Positions 54,473 to 63,834 of a stretch of 64,000 nt of DNA are shown here, in pieces. The translations under genes were made by a program, and so were the position numbers. The DNA is from an uncultured Gammaproteobacteria bacterium (GTDB taxonomy: Bacteria > Pseudomonadota > Gammaproteobacteria > UBA4575). Location of the stretch: assembly GCA_951812785.1 (NCBI GenBank), contig OX638335.1:709501-773500 (forward strand), written 5' to 3'. The notes under the pieces are model-generated. The model was not told the origin of the DNA. It saw nothing but the letters and a program-made list of their open reading frames with translations, and did no database searches. How positions within the stretch are numbered: the stretch's first letter is position 1; each line of letters opens with the position of its first letter.

Positions 54473-55747
54473 TTATTGCGCCTTGTGTAGAGCTTGTTTT
54501 AAGTCAGCCATAATGTCATTGATGTGTTCTATGCCAATTGATAAGCGCACTAAGTCTTCACTCACACCTGCTGTTTTCATTTCTTCAGGTGACAGTTGCC
54601 TATGCGTTGTACTGGCGGGGTGGCAGGCTAATGACTTCGCATCGCCAATATTGACTAAACGTACAATTAAATTGAGTGCGTCGATAAACTTAGCCCCCGC
54701 AGCGGCGCCACCTTTAATGCCAAAACTTAATATTGCAGATGCCCGTCCACCCATGTATTTGTCAGCTAATGGTTTATCTGGATGGTTATCTAGACCGGCA
54801 TAACGCACCCAGCTTACTTGATCATGATCCTGTAAAAATTTTGCGACAGTCATTGCGTTTTCACAATGCCTGTCCATGCGCACAGCAAGTGTTTCAATGC
54901 CTTGTAGTATCTGGAAACTATTAAAAGGTGATATGACTGAACCCATATTGCGTAATGGTACGACACGGACGCGACCAATAAATGCAGCATCGCCCATTGC
55001 TTCGGTATATACCACGCCATGGTAGGAAGGATCGGGTTCGTTCAGCATGGGAAAGCGTTTAGCGTGTTTTGCCCAGGGAAACTTTCCGGAGTCTACGATA
55101 ATGCCTCCAATTGAAGTGCCATGCCCGCCCATATATTTTGTTAAAGCATGTATGACAATATCTGCACCATGTTCGAAAGGTCTACATAGATAAGGTGAAG
55201 GCACAGTGTTGTCTACGATGAGTGGTACTCCGTGGCTGTGTGCCATGTCTGCGACAGCGCTAATATCTAAAACATTGCCTGCAGGATTACCGATAGTTTC
55301 AGCAAATACGGCTTTCGTGTTGTCATCAATTAATGCCTCCATGCCGGTAACATCGTGTTGATCAGCAAAGCGCACTTCAATGCCTAAACGCGGTAATGTA
55401 TGTGCAAATAAATTGTATGTGCCACCGTATAAAGAAGATGCAGAGACAATGTTGTCACCTTGCTGGGCTATCGCAAAAACTGCATAGGTGATGGCAGACA
55501 TGCCTGAGGATAATGCAAGTGCTCCCACGCCTCCTTCCATTTCAGTCACACGTTTCTCTAATACTGAAGAAGTAGGATTCATGATGCGCGTATAAATATT
55601 GCCTTCGACTTTCAAGTCAAATAGGTCTGCGCCATGCTGGGTATCATCAAATGAATATGAAGTGGTTTGATAAATGGGAACAGCAACTGCTTTAGTGGTT
55701 GGTTCTGGTGAATAACCACCATGGATAGCAATAGTTTCGATTTTCAT
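54473..55747 (-). CDS. metY: O-acetylhomoserine sulfhydrylase
   Basis: MetY is a PLP enzyme that makes homocysteine (or the cysteine analogue) from O-acetylhomoserine and sulfide. The 424-residue length is typical. The start is IETIAIHGGYSPEPTTKA, followed by VPIYQTTSYSFDDTQHGADL. The PLP lysine is in HALTKYMGGHGTSIGG (about residue 207), and the end block LVRLSIGIEHINDIMADL is complete. In a sulfide-using organism it also gives direct assimilation of sulfide. It stands alone on the minus strand. Confidence 0.95.
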   Translation of the reverse strand: MKIETIAIHGGYSPEPTTKAVAVPIYQTTSYSFDDTQHGADLFDLKVEGNIYTRIMNPTSSVLEKRVTEMEGGVGALALSSGMSAITYAVFAIAQQGDNIVSASSLYGGTYNLFAHTLPRLGIEVRFADQHDVTGMEALIDDNTKAVFAETIGNPAGNVLDISAVADMAHSHGVPLIVDNTVPSPYLCRPFEHGADIVIHALTKYMGGHGTSIGGIIVDSGKFPWAKHAKRFPMLNEPDPSYHGVVYTEAMGDAAFIGRVRVVPLRNMGSVISPFNSFQILQGIETLAVRMDRHCENAMTVAKFLQDHDQVSWVRYAGLDNHPDKPLADKYMGGRASAILSFGIKGGAAAGAKFIDALNLIVRLVNIGDAKSLACHPASTTHRQLSPEEMKTAGVSEDLVRLSIGIEHINDIMADLKQALHKAQ

Positions 55748-55843
55748 AGTTTTATTGGTGGTGTGAAAATAAATTTTAAATGTCTAGCGGGTCATGGGTT
55801 AAATTTTAGCAGTGTTTGCCATTGCCGGGATAGCAATTCATAG

Positions 55844-56326
55844 TCATGAGCGTAATTGCCAAGTAGGTTGAAATTGATTATCGATAATTGTATGGGCAAT
55901 TAGCCATTGACTGGCATCGTCGCTATCAGCATAGAACCAGCAAGCAGCTGAGCCTAAACGGAAGTTATAGCCCCAAGTATTCATATCATGCAAATGGATG
56001 GCTTTATTGAAACCTGGGATATGGTCCGATAATACTAACTGGGGAAAGCAGCAAGCATTCTCAATTAACGCAGATCCTCCTGCATCATGGGAATCAATAG
56101 TGCGTTGCTCGGGAGGCATACAAATAAAATGACAGGCTTCATGGAGCAAAGAATGAACCGGCGTATCGTCGCGAACATAAAGTGTTGATTGATAACGCCC
56201 GGCTTCAGGAGCTCCCCAAAAGCTATAGGGGATATCGTTGCTGATGCCTACTTTTTCTAGATTTAATCGATAACGGTCAAAAAGCGGGCGCAAAGCGGAA
56301 ATTTGGATGTTTTTTAAACTATACAT
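55844..56326 (-). CDS. Conserved hypothetical protein with an HExxH-like site, 160 aa
   Basis: The product contains VHSLLHEACHFICMPPEQR (about residue 58), an HExxH zinc motif, followed by SHDAGGSALIENACCFPQL and HLHDMNTWGYNFRLGSAACW. The ordered His/Glu/Cys pattern suggests a metal site. No named family is recognised. It is unrelated in the rest of its sequence to the HELCHH protein at 37.9 kb. Confidence 0.7.
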   Translation of the reverse strand: MYSLKNIQISALRPLFDRYRLNLEKVGISNDIPYSFWGAPEAGRYQSTLYVRDDTPVHSLLHEACHFICMPPEQRTIDSHDAGGSALIENACCFPQLVLSDHIPGFNKAIHLHDMNTWGYNFRLGSAACWFYADSDDASQWLIAHTIIDNQFQPTWQLRS

Positions 56327-56429
56327 TTCACCATTTGGTCGCTCATGGAGCGAGTAACTGTCAAATTGACCGATATCAAATAGTGTAGCGAAATGTATTG
56401 AAGTAGCATACGATTTTGTTCATTTAAGG

Positions 56430-56435
56430 TATACT
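56430..56435 (+). promoter_or_regulatory. Possible -10 box for the cytochrome c genes
   Basis: TATACT lies 55 bases before the first cytochrome start, in AAGGTATACTAGTGCCCG. A convincing -35 box at the right spacing is not seen, so the call is tentative. Confidence 0.35.
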
Positions 56436-56489
56436 AGTGCCCGCCCAATGGGCACCACTGTATGGATATTTAAATAGGAAAAATCACTA

Positions 56490-56807
56490 ATGATTTCACA
56501 ACTACGACGAATTACTTTATTCAGCTTGTTGGTAATTAGTTCACACACATTTGCTGCAGGTGATGTAGCGCGCGGGGAAGTGAGAGGAGAAACCTGTCTC
56601 GGCTGTCACGGTGTAGCTAGCTATACCAATGTTTACCCGACTTATAAGGTGCCAAAATTAGGTGGCCAACATGCTGATTACTTGGCAGCAGCGCTTAAAG
56701 GCTATCGTTCGGGAGAGCGTTCTCACAAAACGATGCGTGCTCAAGCGGCAAGCTTAAGTGATCAAGATATCGAAGATATCGCCGCTTATTTGGCATCGCT
56801 TAAATAA
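56490..56807 (+). CDS. Periplasmic monohaem cytochrome c (c553/c4-like)
   Basis: The 105-residue protein has a signal peptide (about residues 1-22) and one haem c site in ETCLGCHGV (about residue 36). A Met ligand is likely in SHKTMRAQAASL. YKVPKLGGQHADYLAAALKG is typical of class I c553/c4 half-domains. It transfers electrons in the periplasm and forms a tandem pair with the next gene. Confidence 0.9.
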   Translation: MISQLRRITLFSLLVISSHTFAAGDVARGEVRGETCLGCHGVASYTNVYPTYKVPKLGGQHADYLAAALKGYRSGERSHKTMRAQAASLSDQDIEDIAAYLASLK

Positions 56808-56847
56808 TAGCCACCTACCGTTATAGATTTAGTTAAAAGGAAATTAG

Positions 56848-57186
56848 ATGAAACGCTTGATGCTTATGTTAGCAGTACAAGTTGTATTTGCAGCAAGTGC
56901 TATCGCCGGTGGTAATGCTGCGGCTGGGAAAGAAAAGTCACAAGCTTGTGTGGCTTGTCACGGTGAGTCTGGAATGAGTGCCGTGGCTACATTCCCTAAT
57001 ATCGCGGGGCAGTATGAAGATTACATCTATGTTGCGCTCACAAGTTACAAGTCAGGATCACGAAATAATGCCATTATGAGCGGCATTGTTGCCGCGCTTA
57101 ATGAGCAAGATATGAAAGATTTAGCGGCTTATTATGCAAGTCAGGATGGCCTAGAAAGTATCGATCTTTCAGCTGGCACTAATTAA
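56848..57186 (+). CDS. Periplasmic monohaem cytochrome c (c553-like), second of the pair
   Basis: The 112-residue protein has a signal peptide (about residues 1-20), haem site QACVACHGESG (about residue 34), FPNIAGQYEDYIYVALTSYK and a likely Met ligand in NAIMSGIVA. It resembles the first cytochrome at the domain level and may be the other half of a split c4-type dihaem. The spacing is 40 bases and an RBS (AAAAGGAAA) precedes it. Confidence 0.9.
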   Translation: MKRLMLMLAVQVVFAASAIAGGNAAAGKEKSQACVACHGESGMSAVATFPNIAGQYEDYIYVALTSYKSGSRNNAIMSGIVAALNEQDMKDLAAYYASQDGLESIDLSAGTN

Positions 57187-57246
57187 ACGCTAGGCGCACT
57201 GAGTGGATTTCCACTGAATGCGTTCTTTTCGAGTGTTTACTTCTGG

Positions 57247-57489
57247 TTAAGATTTATTCTGTTCCCATTCTTCTGGGGTATAAGCTTTAATGGTTAATGC
57301 ATGCAGTTCGCCGCTGGCGATTTGTGCATCGACTGTCTTATAGACTAATTGGTGTTCTTTCAGCATGCTAAGGCCTTCAAATGCTGTGCTGATAACAGTG
57401 GCTTCATATTTGCCGCCATCACCTGTCACAATCGCTTCCGCGTTAGCAATACCGCCTTCAATTAATTTTTTTATTTCTGATGTTTCCAT
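57247..57489 (-). CDS. ibaG: BolA family protein IbaG
   Basis: The 80-residue protein matches the short IbaG/YrbA form: ETSEIKKLIEGGIANAEAIV, DGGKYEATVISTAFEGLSML and KEHQLVYKTV, ending HALTIKAYTPEEWEQ. BolA proteins work with monothiol glutaredoxins in iron-sulfur trafficking. It is convergent with the cytochrome pair. Confidence 0.92.
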   Translation of the reverse strand: METSEIKKLIEGGIANAEAIVTGDGGKYEATVISTAFEGLSMLKEHQLVYKTVDAQIASGELHALTIKAYTPEEWEQNKS

Positions 57490-57588
57490 AACGATTAATA
57501 ATGAGTGATTATCCGTGGCTAATCATTTATCCAAGTGTAGCGTACTGAACAAATTTATTTGCTATCTCCGACAGGGAATAATAGTTAA

Positions 57589-58695
57589 TTATTGCGGTTC
57601 TGATGCAACCATAGTTGCTAACTCATCACCAATTTGAGATTTTCTCCAGCCGGATTCAACTTTGCTTTGCTGACCAAGCACTAAGTTAACAAGTGATTTT
57701 CGATTGGCTAATAGTGAAGCGGAGGTATTAATCTGCTCAGCGCGATTGCGCGTGAATTCCATCAGCTTTTTGATTAATGTTCTTTGTTCTTTGCTGAGTC
57801 TGTTATTGGCAGGCTCTTGTAAATTGTCGGCAATATCTGCGGGAATAGCTTGCTGTAAAATGTCGACGATATTGCTTGAGTGGCGCATTGATTTAGGTGA
57901 GTGCTGTTTAAGGCATCGGCAGATGGATTCGCTGCTAAAGTCTTTTAATTGGCACGTTTCAAGAATTGCTGAGTCAGGCAATATCCACCTTCTTGGCAGG
58001 TTTTTTGTTTGAGCAGCTTGCTCGCGCCAATAGGCAATTTTGCACACATAGTAAAATTGTTTCGCGCTTAATTTACCAATACCTTTGACTTGTTTCCAGG
58101 CTTGATCGGGTTGCACAAAGTAATTGGACGCTAGCAATAAATGCTCACATTCTTCTGTTAACCATGGTGTTCTACTAGCTACTGCTAAATCTGTTTCTAA
58201 CTTTTTATATAGTGGGCCAAGATGAATCACGTCATCTAGTGCATAATCAATTTGTGCATCTGAGAGAGGGCGTCTCTTCCAATCGGTGCGGCTTTCTGTT
58301 TTTGCCAAATGCACAGATAATCTTTGAGAGACTAACTCAGCGCAGCTGATTTGTTCACCTAGGCCTAATATACTGGCGGCTACTTGAGTATCGAATAGTG
58401 GTTGTGGAATGAGTTGATACTTGGCATACAGTACTTCTAAGTCCTGGCGGCAAGAATGAAAAATTTTCAGTTGCGAATTTTGTCGAAGCAAGTCCAGTAA
58501 CGGATCAATATGGTCTAAGCTAAGAACATCGATACATGCGTTGACTTCATCTGTGGCGATTTGAATCAAGCATAGGATTGGGTAATAAGTCGATTCACGC
58601 ATGAATTCTGTATCCATGGCTAGCCAGGATGATGATGAAATTCGTTCTACAAATGATTCTAGCTCAGCAATGGTAGTGATAACGTTGGGGAACAT
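57589..58695 (-). CDS. rnd: Ribonuclease D
   Basis: RNase D trims the 3' ends of tRNA and other small RNAs. The DEDD residues are in WLAMDTEFMRES (about residue 24), FHSCRQDLEVLYA and YALDDVIHLGPLY. The HRDC helices follow (WKQVKGIGKLSAKQFYYVCK), then a longer C-terminal helical tail. The start at 58695 (MFPNVITT) is preferred; a longer reading frame would overlap the divergent chaN start. Length 368 aa is close to E. coli. Confidence 0.93.
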   Translation of the reverse strand: MFPNVITTIAELESFVERISSSSWLAMDTEFMRESTYYPILCLIQIATDEVNACIDVLSLDHIDPLLDLLRQNSQLKIFHSCRQDLEVLYAKYQLIPQPLFDTQVAASILGLGEQISCAELVSQRLSVHLAKTESRTDWKRRPLSDAQIDYALDDVIHLGPLYKKLETDLAVASRTPWLTEECEHLLLASNYFVQPDQAWKQVKGIGKLSAKQFYYVCKIAYWREQAAQTKNLPRRWILPDSAILETCQLKDFSSESICRCLKQHSPKSMRHSSNIVDILQQAIPADIADNLQEPANNRLSKEQRTLIKKLMEFTRNRAEQINTSASLLANRKSLVNLVLGQQSKVESGWRKSQIGDELATMVASEPQ

Positions 58696-58725
58696 TTTGA
58701 TTGATAACTTTTTAAGTGGTGATGA

Positions 58726-59685
58726 ATGAGGCAAAGTTTGCTGAGTAATTATATCTGGCTTTTGCTTTTGAGCGGTCTACAGGTTTCTCAAGCGCATGCT
58801 GATTGGCAGTCACTATACTATCGAGATCACCTACTTGTAGGAAAAATTTTCTCAACACAAGAGAAAGTTTGGATATCACCACAGCAATTGGATAGCAAAA
58901 TTCGCGATGAGCAAATAATACTGTTGGGCGAAACCCATTCAAATCCTGATCACCATATCAAGCAAGCTGAAATCATAGAAAATTGGCTTGCTACTGGGCG
59001 AGCTGTTGCATTAGCATTTGAAATGCTGGCATACGATGATTGGGAACAGTCATTATATTCTGAATATTCATTAGGGGCACTGCGTCAAAAGCTTGAGCAG
59101 GTGTCTAGTCAATGGGATTGGGAAATATATCAACCGATACTAGAGATTCAAATTAAATATCAGTTACCTATAGTGGGTGCGAATCTTACTCGAATACAAT
59201 TGGATCAATATTCCTCTGGTGAAAAATGTCAGGTGACACGACAAGAGGACTCATTAGATGTTTGTGATTCGATTAATGAACAACAGCAAACGGTGATTAA
59301 GCAACTAATTTTCGATGCTCACTGCGGCTATTTGCCTGTGGAATACACAAAGCCTTTAATGCGAACTCAGGTGGCTAAAGATGCATCGTTTGCGCTATCT
59401 GTATCTAATATGGGCAAAACTCATAAAGTTGCTCTCATTGCGGGCGCAGTTCATGTTCGCAAAGATATCGGTGCGCCTGTACACTTGCAACGCTTAGGTA
59501 AACAATCTGTCAGTATTGCTTTTGTGAATGTTGATCCTGATAAATTGACAGTGGAAGAATATATTGGGCCTACAGATTTGGGTCGTCAATTTGATTACAT
59601 CTATTTTACTCCTAGCGAACGTAATCAAGACCCATGTGTTGAGTTTGCCGAGCAATTAAAAAAACTGAAAAAGTTAACTAAATAG
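58726..59685 (+). CDS. ChaN family haem-binding protein
   Basis: The 319-residue product has a signal sequence (about residues 7-25) without an obvious lipobox Cys, so it may be soluble rather than a lipoprotein. The ChaN/DUF399 blocks are IILLGETHSNPDHHIKQAEI (about residue 64) and VALIAGAVHVRKDIGAPVHL near residue 250; the His residues would bind haem. Role in iron or haem uptake is known for some members. It starts divergently to rnd and precedes the dynamin-like gene by 10 bases. Confidence 0.88.
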   Translation: MRQSLLSNYIWLLLLSGLQVSQAHADWQSLYYRDHLLVGKIFSTQEKVWISPQQLDSKIRDEQIILLGETHSNPDHHIKQAEIIENWLATGRAVALAFEMLAYDDWEQSLYSEYSLGALRQKLEQVSSQWDWEIYQPILEIQIKYQLPIVGANLTRIQLDQYSSGEKCQVTRQEDSLDVCDSINEQQQTVIKQLIFDAHCGYLPVEYTKPLMRTQVAKDASFALSVSNMGKTHKVALIAGAVHVRKDIGAPVHLQRLGKQSVSIAFVNVDPDKLTVEEYIGPTDLGRQFDYIYFTPSERNQDPCVEFAEQLKKLKKLTK

Positions 59686-59695
59686 TCACACTGCC

Positions 59696-61123
59696 ATGCA
59701 AGATAAAACTACAACTGATCGAGTAAAAAGCCTGCAAAAACACTTAGAACAAGAGAACCCATTATTGGTGTCTGTTGTTGATAAATTTGTGGAATTAGAT
59801 GAAGTGGGTCTGGGGCTGGGAGTATTAAATGCGCGTGATTCCTACACGACAGAAATTTCATGGTGGCCACTGATCTCAATATTGGGCACATTCTCGGCAG
59901 GCAAATCGAGTTTTATTAATCAGTATGTGGGTGACACAATCCAGAAAACAGGCAACCAAGCAGTCGATGATAAATTTACTGTGCTTTGCTTCAGTAATGA
60001 TAACTCAGTACGTGTGTTGCCAGGCATAGCGTTGGATGCGGATCCACGCTTTCCGTTTTATCAAATGAGTGAGGCAATTGATAAGGTAGCAGAAGGTGAA
60101 GGCTCAAGAATTGATACTTATTTGCAATTGAAAACCTGCCCTACCGATGTTATGCGAGGAAAAATCTTAATTGATTCGCCAGGGTTTGATGCAGACTCCC
60201 AACGTGATTCTACATTACGGATTACGGATCATATTATTAATCTGTCTGACTTAGTGTTGGTGTTCTTCGATGCAAGACATCCAGAACCTGGTGCAATGAG
60301 AGATACACTAGAGCACTTGGTTGCTGGTACGGTGCGTCGTAAAGATGCCAACAAAATAATGTTCATCCTGAATCAAATTGATACCACCGCTGCAGAAGAT
60401 AACTTGGAAGACGTGGTGGCCGCATGGCAACGAGCTATTGCTCAAGGAGGTTTGGTGAGTGGTAGTTTTCATACCTTGTATAACGAAGAGGCTGCTGTAA
60501 AAATTGAAGATGCAGGTTTAGAGGAAAGGTATAAAAGAAAACGTGATGCAGATTTGCATGAAATCACAAAACGTATTGCACAAGTGAGTGTTGAGCGTGC
60601 TTATAGAATTATCGGTGCGCTAGAGAATTTTTCTAATCGTATTGAAAAAGAAATTATTCCTGAATTGCAAACAGCCGTTAGCGTGTGGAAAAAACGTGTA
60701 CTGATTGCAGATGCTATTGTGTTAATTCCGTTATTTATTTTATTCTTGTCGTACACGATTTCTCATGGTTACTGGCAAGGGTTTAACTTTGCTATTCCAG
60801 GCATGTCGGAAGATGGCTACGGTGGGATCATATCTAACGTATTGTTAGCAGCGGTTGTAGTAGTATTTGTATTAGTGCATTTTATTATCAGGGGCACTAT
60901 CGCAAGATGGTATGCGCGTGGCTTAGCAGAAGATGGCTACTACGGAAATTTGCGAGCAGCGTTTCTCAAGAATACACGTTGGTTTAAAAGTGTATTGTTT
61001 GGGCGTATAACTGGTTGGGATCAAAAAGCGGTAGAGAAAATTAGCGAGCTACGTGATTCTGCTGATGGTTTCGTTCAGAAGCTTAACGATCAATATACAA
61101 ATCCATCAGGTAAGTCTTCATAA
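59696..61123 (+). CDS. Dynamin-like GTPase with membrane segments
   Basis: The 475-residue protein has a large GTPase domain: G1 LGTFSAGKSSFINQY (about residue 63), G3 LIDSPGFD (about residue 159) and G4 ILNQIDTT (about residue 224). Helical stalk regions follow, then two hydrophobic segments (about residues 340-358 and 385-402) that anchor it in the inner membrane. It belongs to the dynamin/EHD-like family of membrane-remodelling GTPases. The start is 10 bases after chaN, so they probably share a transcript. The cellular task is unknown. Confidence 0.85.
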   Translation: MQDKTTTDRVKSLQKHLEQENPLLVSVVDKFVELDEVGLGLGVLNARDSYTTEISWWPLISILGTFSAGKSSFINQYVGDTIQKTGNQAVDDKFTVLCFSNDNSVRVLPGIALDADPRFPFYQMSEAIDKVAEGEGSRIDTYLQLKTCPTDVMRGKILIDSPGFDADSQRDSTLRITDHIINLSDLVLVFFDARHPEPGAMRDTLEHLVAGTVRRKDANKIMFILNQIDTTAAEDNLEDVVAAWQRAIAQGGLVSGSFHTLYNEEAAVKIEDAGLEERYKRKRDADLHEITKRIAQVSVERAYRIIGALENFSNRIEKEIIPELQTAVSVWKKRVLIADAIVLIPLFILFLSYTISHGYWQGFNFAIPGMSEDGYGGIISNVLLAAVVVVFVLVHFIIRGTIARWYARGLAEDGYYGNLRAAFLKNTRWFKSVLFGRITGWDQKAVEKISELRDSADGFVQKLNDQYTNPSGKSS

Positions 61124-61273
61124 GTGCTCTCATTCCCGTCCTTATTAGAGACTGCTTCTCGGTTATGGCTTGCGCGTCACTCTGCCTCCTGTATGCATTT
61201 GGTCGTGCATTTCTAGCGAAGATGGGAATCTAGCCCAGGCTATAATTTTTTGATGGCTGGTAAATGACCGCTA

Positions 61274-62183
61274 TTGAGTATTCAGTTGAAAACTATTTCA
61301 GATAAAAACTTATCGTTAGGTTTTGCGTTGGCTGGGTTTGGCACGCTGTTGTTTTCGTTAAAGTCGATTTTTATCAAATTCCTCTATGCCGAAAATATGG
61401 ATGCCGATGAAGTGTTGGTGTTGCGTATGGTAATGTCGTTGCCTATTTATGTGGTTGTGTTGATCTGGTTGTTACGCAGAAAGTCTTCTGAGTCAACGTT
61501 AAATATATCGACAATAACGAAGATATTCATGCTCGGATTTTTTGGTTATTACCTGGCTTCGTTATTAGATTTGATGAGTTTAGAGTTGATTAGTGCGCAG
61601 CTTGAACGCTTGGGGTTATTTACTTATCCATTTATGGTGGCAGTGCTTGGATATTTTTTCTTTAGTGAAAAAATAATGCGACGAACAATCTTCTCTTTAA
61701 TCATTACCTATGTGGGCTTGTATGTGGTAATGGGGCATGAATTAAGACTGACAGGTGATGGCGTGATTGAGGGAACGTTCATGGTGTTAGGTTCGGCATT
61801 GAGCTTTGCATTCTATGTGTTATTTAGTAAGCGTTATATTAAGCAGTTAGGACCTCAATTGTTCACTTGCATTGCGATGATTTCATCTTGCTTGTTTGGT
61901 TTGCTCCATAAGTGTGATTGTGCTGGAGATAGCTGATTTTTCTATTAACCAGTCCGCATGGTTTTGGTTGCTGATGCTGAGTACTGTTATTCCCAGCTTC
62001 ATGATGGTAGAAGCACTAGATAGAATTGGGGCAACGCAAACAGGAATTGTCGGAATGCTCGGGCCAGTAGTTACTATCGTGTTAGCGATTTATTTGTTAG
62101 ACGAAGCGTTTAGTGTGTGGTTGGTATTGGGGGTTGCGTTGATGATGATAGGTGTTGTTAATTTGATAAGGTGCAAGAATTAA
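61274..62183 (+). pseudogene. EamA/DMT family transporter, frameshifted in the second half
   Basis: The first frame, from a TTG at 61274, encodes LGFALAGFGTLLFSLKSIFI and about seven helices up to ISSCLFGLLHK at about 61908. The other frame continues VIVLEIADFSINQSAWFW, then LDRIGATQTGIVGMLGPVVT and the last helices, ending at 62183. Together they form the normal two-EamA, ten-helix transporter of about 300 residues. One frameshift is enough. Substrate unknown. Confidence 0.85.
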
Positions 62184-62393
62184 ACTTAGTAGCTTGCTAT
62201 GTCATCTCCGGCTTGAGCGGAGATTTGTGAGTAACTCATGTGTTTTTGTCTGCTGTTGGATTGCCGCCTTCACTGGAAAATACTCCTCGTTTTTGGCTCA
62301 TATGTTATTCTCCTTTCTGCATCCATACGGCCGTGCATTTCTAGTATTTTCGCCATCTCTGACGGTTGCGTGGGAATGACAGTGGAAGATTTA
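62184..62393. other. Intergenic repeat-like region between EamA and mreD
   Basis: A hairpin ATCTCCG-GCTTGAG-CGGAGAT sits at 62204-62224 (7-bp stem). Downstream, GTGCATTTCTAGTATTTTC and GTGGGAATGAC resemble segments at 61131-61235 before the EamA gene (GTGCATTTCTAGCGAAGATGG). It looks like a dispersed intergenic repeat. No gene is seen. Confidence 0.5.
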
Positions 62394-62879
62394 TTAATCT
62401 AAATCAGTTGTCCTACGTATTGCACGCATCACAATATAAATCCATGGCCAAACTAGTGCGCTGGTTAACGCCGGTGACCAGTACGTCCATGATTTTGGAT
62501 CTTGTCCTAAAACGCCGTACACCCAAAGTGAAACGCTCATGTGTGGCAATAGAATCATCGCAATAAATAACGCTTGTTGATGTAATGGATAAATACGTAC
62601 GCGTTGATGAAATCGAATGCTGATGAATGCGGTAAGTGCAAAACCTAATGCATGTTGCGCTAGTAATGCACCACGTAATACATCAACAACTAAGCCTAGT
62701 CCCCATGCGGAGCCCACACCAATCCATCTTGGTGTAGTTATGCTCCAGTAGATGATTAATAATAAAATCCATTCGGGGCGAAAAGGCTTTGCCCATGCTG
62801 GAATGGGAACAATAGTTAGCAGTGTGGCAATAATAAACGAGCTAATCAATATATAATATGTTTGTGTGGTTCTACGCAT
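62394..62879 (-). CDS. mreD: Rod shape-determining protein MreD
   Basis: The 161-residue membrane protein has five hydrophobic segments and the family blocks FRPEWILLLIIYWSITTP and VGSAWGLGLVVDVLRGALLA. It follows mreC by 1 base in the order mreB-mreC-mreD on the minus strand. MreD is part of the elongasome that directs cell-wall growth in rod-shaped cells. Confidence 0.95.
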   Translation of the reverse strand: MRRTTQTYYILISSFIIATLLTIVPIPAWAKPFRPEWILLLIIYWSITTPRWIGVGSAWGLGLVVDVLRGALLAQHALGFALTAFISIRFHQRVRIYPLHQQALFIAMILLPHMSVSLWVYGVLGQDPKSWTYWSPALTSALVWPWIYIVMRAIRRTTDLD

Positions 62880-62880
62880 A

Positions 62881-63795
62881 TTATGGTAGTTTTTGTTTGG
62901 CTGTAGGCTCAGGATTGCTGGTGCGATCCAAACTACTATTGTTTTCTTCCGGGTTTGACTCTTCGTCTTTGGGGGAGTTTGTCCACAAAAGTAATACTTC
63001 GCGTATGGTGTCTAAGTCGGCTAAAGGGCGTGCTTCTACGTACAGAAATGCTTCACCAGGTCGATTGTTGATGGTCGTAACTTCTGCAATAGGGTAGTTG
63101 GGTGGGTAACGACCATCTAAGCCGGAAGTATGTAGTAAGTCGCCGATGCGAATATCAGCTGATGAAGAAACGTTTTTTAATTCAACGCGGTCTGTTTTTC
63201 CACTGCCAACAAGTAGTGCGCGTAAGTTTGTTCGATTGCTTTCTGCAAGCAATGCATGATTGGGGTCAGAAATTAGTAATGCTGTCGAATGCATAGGATA
63301 GACTTCAACGACTTGTCCAATAATGCCTTTTGCTGCAATAAGTGGCTGACCATCAAATACGCCTTGACGTTTACCCTTGTTAATGGTGATTAACTGTTTA
63401 AATGGGTGTAGGTCAACTGACAAAATTTCTGCAATCAACACTTGCTCATTAGATGTTTGAATGGGTGAACTTAGTAGTTGTCTCAGTCGTGCATTCTCTT
63501 GCTCTAGTAGCGCTAAGCGTTGCAGCTTTGTTTGATTAAAAAGTGCTTGCTCGCGTAATTTCTTATTATTAGAAAGTAAGTCAGTGCGTGTGGCAAGAGT
63601 CTCGCTGAATATTTCACTGATGGCAGAAGGGAAATGTGCCAAGTATTGTAGTGGGTATGTGACCGTTGCGAGTGAAGAACGAACTACCTGCAAATGCTGG
63701 TAACGATGATCCACTGTCATCATGATGACGGAGAGGATCACCAGAAGCAGCAGTTTAGAAGACGCGGATGCGTCAAGGGTAAATAGAGGTTTTAT
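62881..63795 (-). CDS. mreC: Rod shape-determining protein MreC
   Basis: MreC is a bitopic protein of the elongasome. A coiled coil (LLSNNKKLREQALFNQTKLQ) and beta-rich periplasmic domain with VDLHPFKQLITINKGKRQGV and LLISDPNHALLAESNRTNLR follow an N-terminal anchor. Homology suggests a start at KPLFT..., 18 codons upstream of the first GTG at 63741, but the codon there is ATA (63795-63793) with GGAGGA just upstream. Either ATA is used or an ATG was misread. It has a Pro/Glu-rich C-terminal tail and precedes mreD. Confidence 0.92.
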   Translation of the reverse strand: MKPLFTLDASASSKLLLLVILSVIMMTVDHRYQHLQVVRSSLATVTYPLQYLAHFPSAISEIFSETLATRTDLLSNNKKLREQALFNQTKLQRLALLEQENARLRQLLSSPIQTSNEQVLIAEILSVDLHPFKQLITINKGKRQGVFDGQPLIAAKGIIGQVVEVYPMHSTALLISDPNHALLAESNRTNLRALLVGSGKTDRVELKNVSSSADIRIGDLLHTSGLDGRYPPNYPIAEVTTINNRPGEAFLYVEARPLADLDTIREVLLLWTNSPKDEESNPEENNSSLDRTSNPEPTAKQKLP

Positions 63796-63834
63796 AGTGA
63801 TCCTCCGTACATCAAATAAGAATGGCTAACTGCT

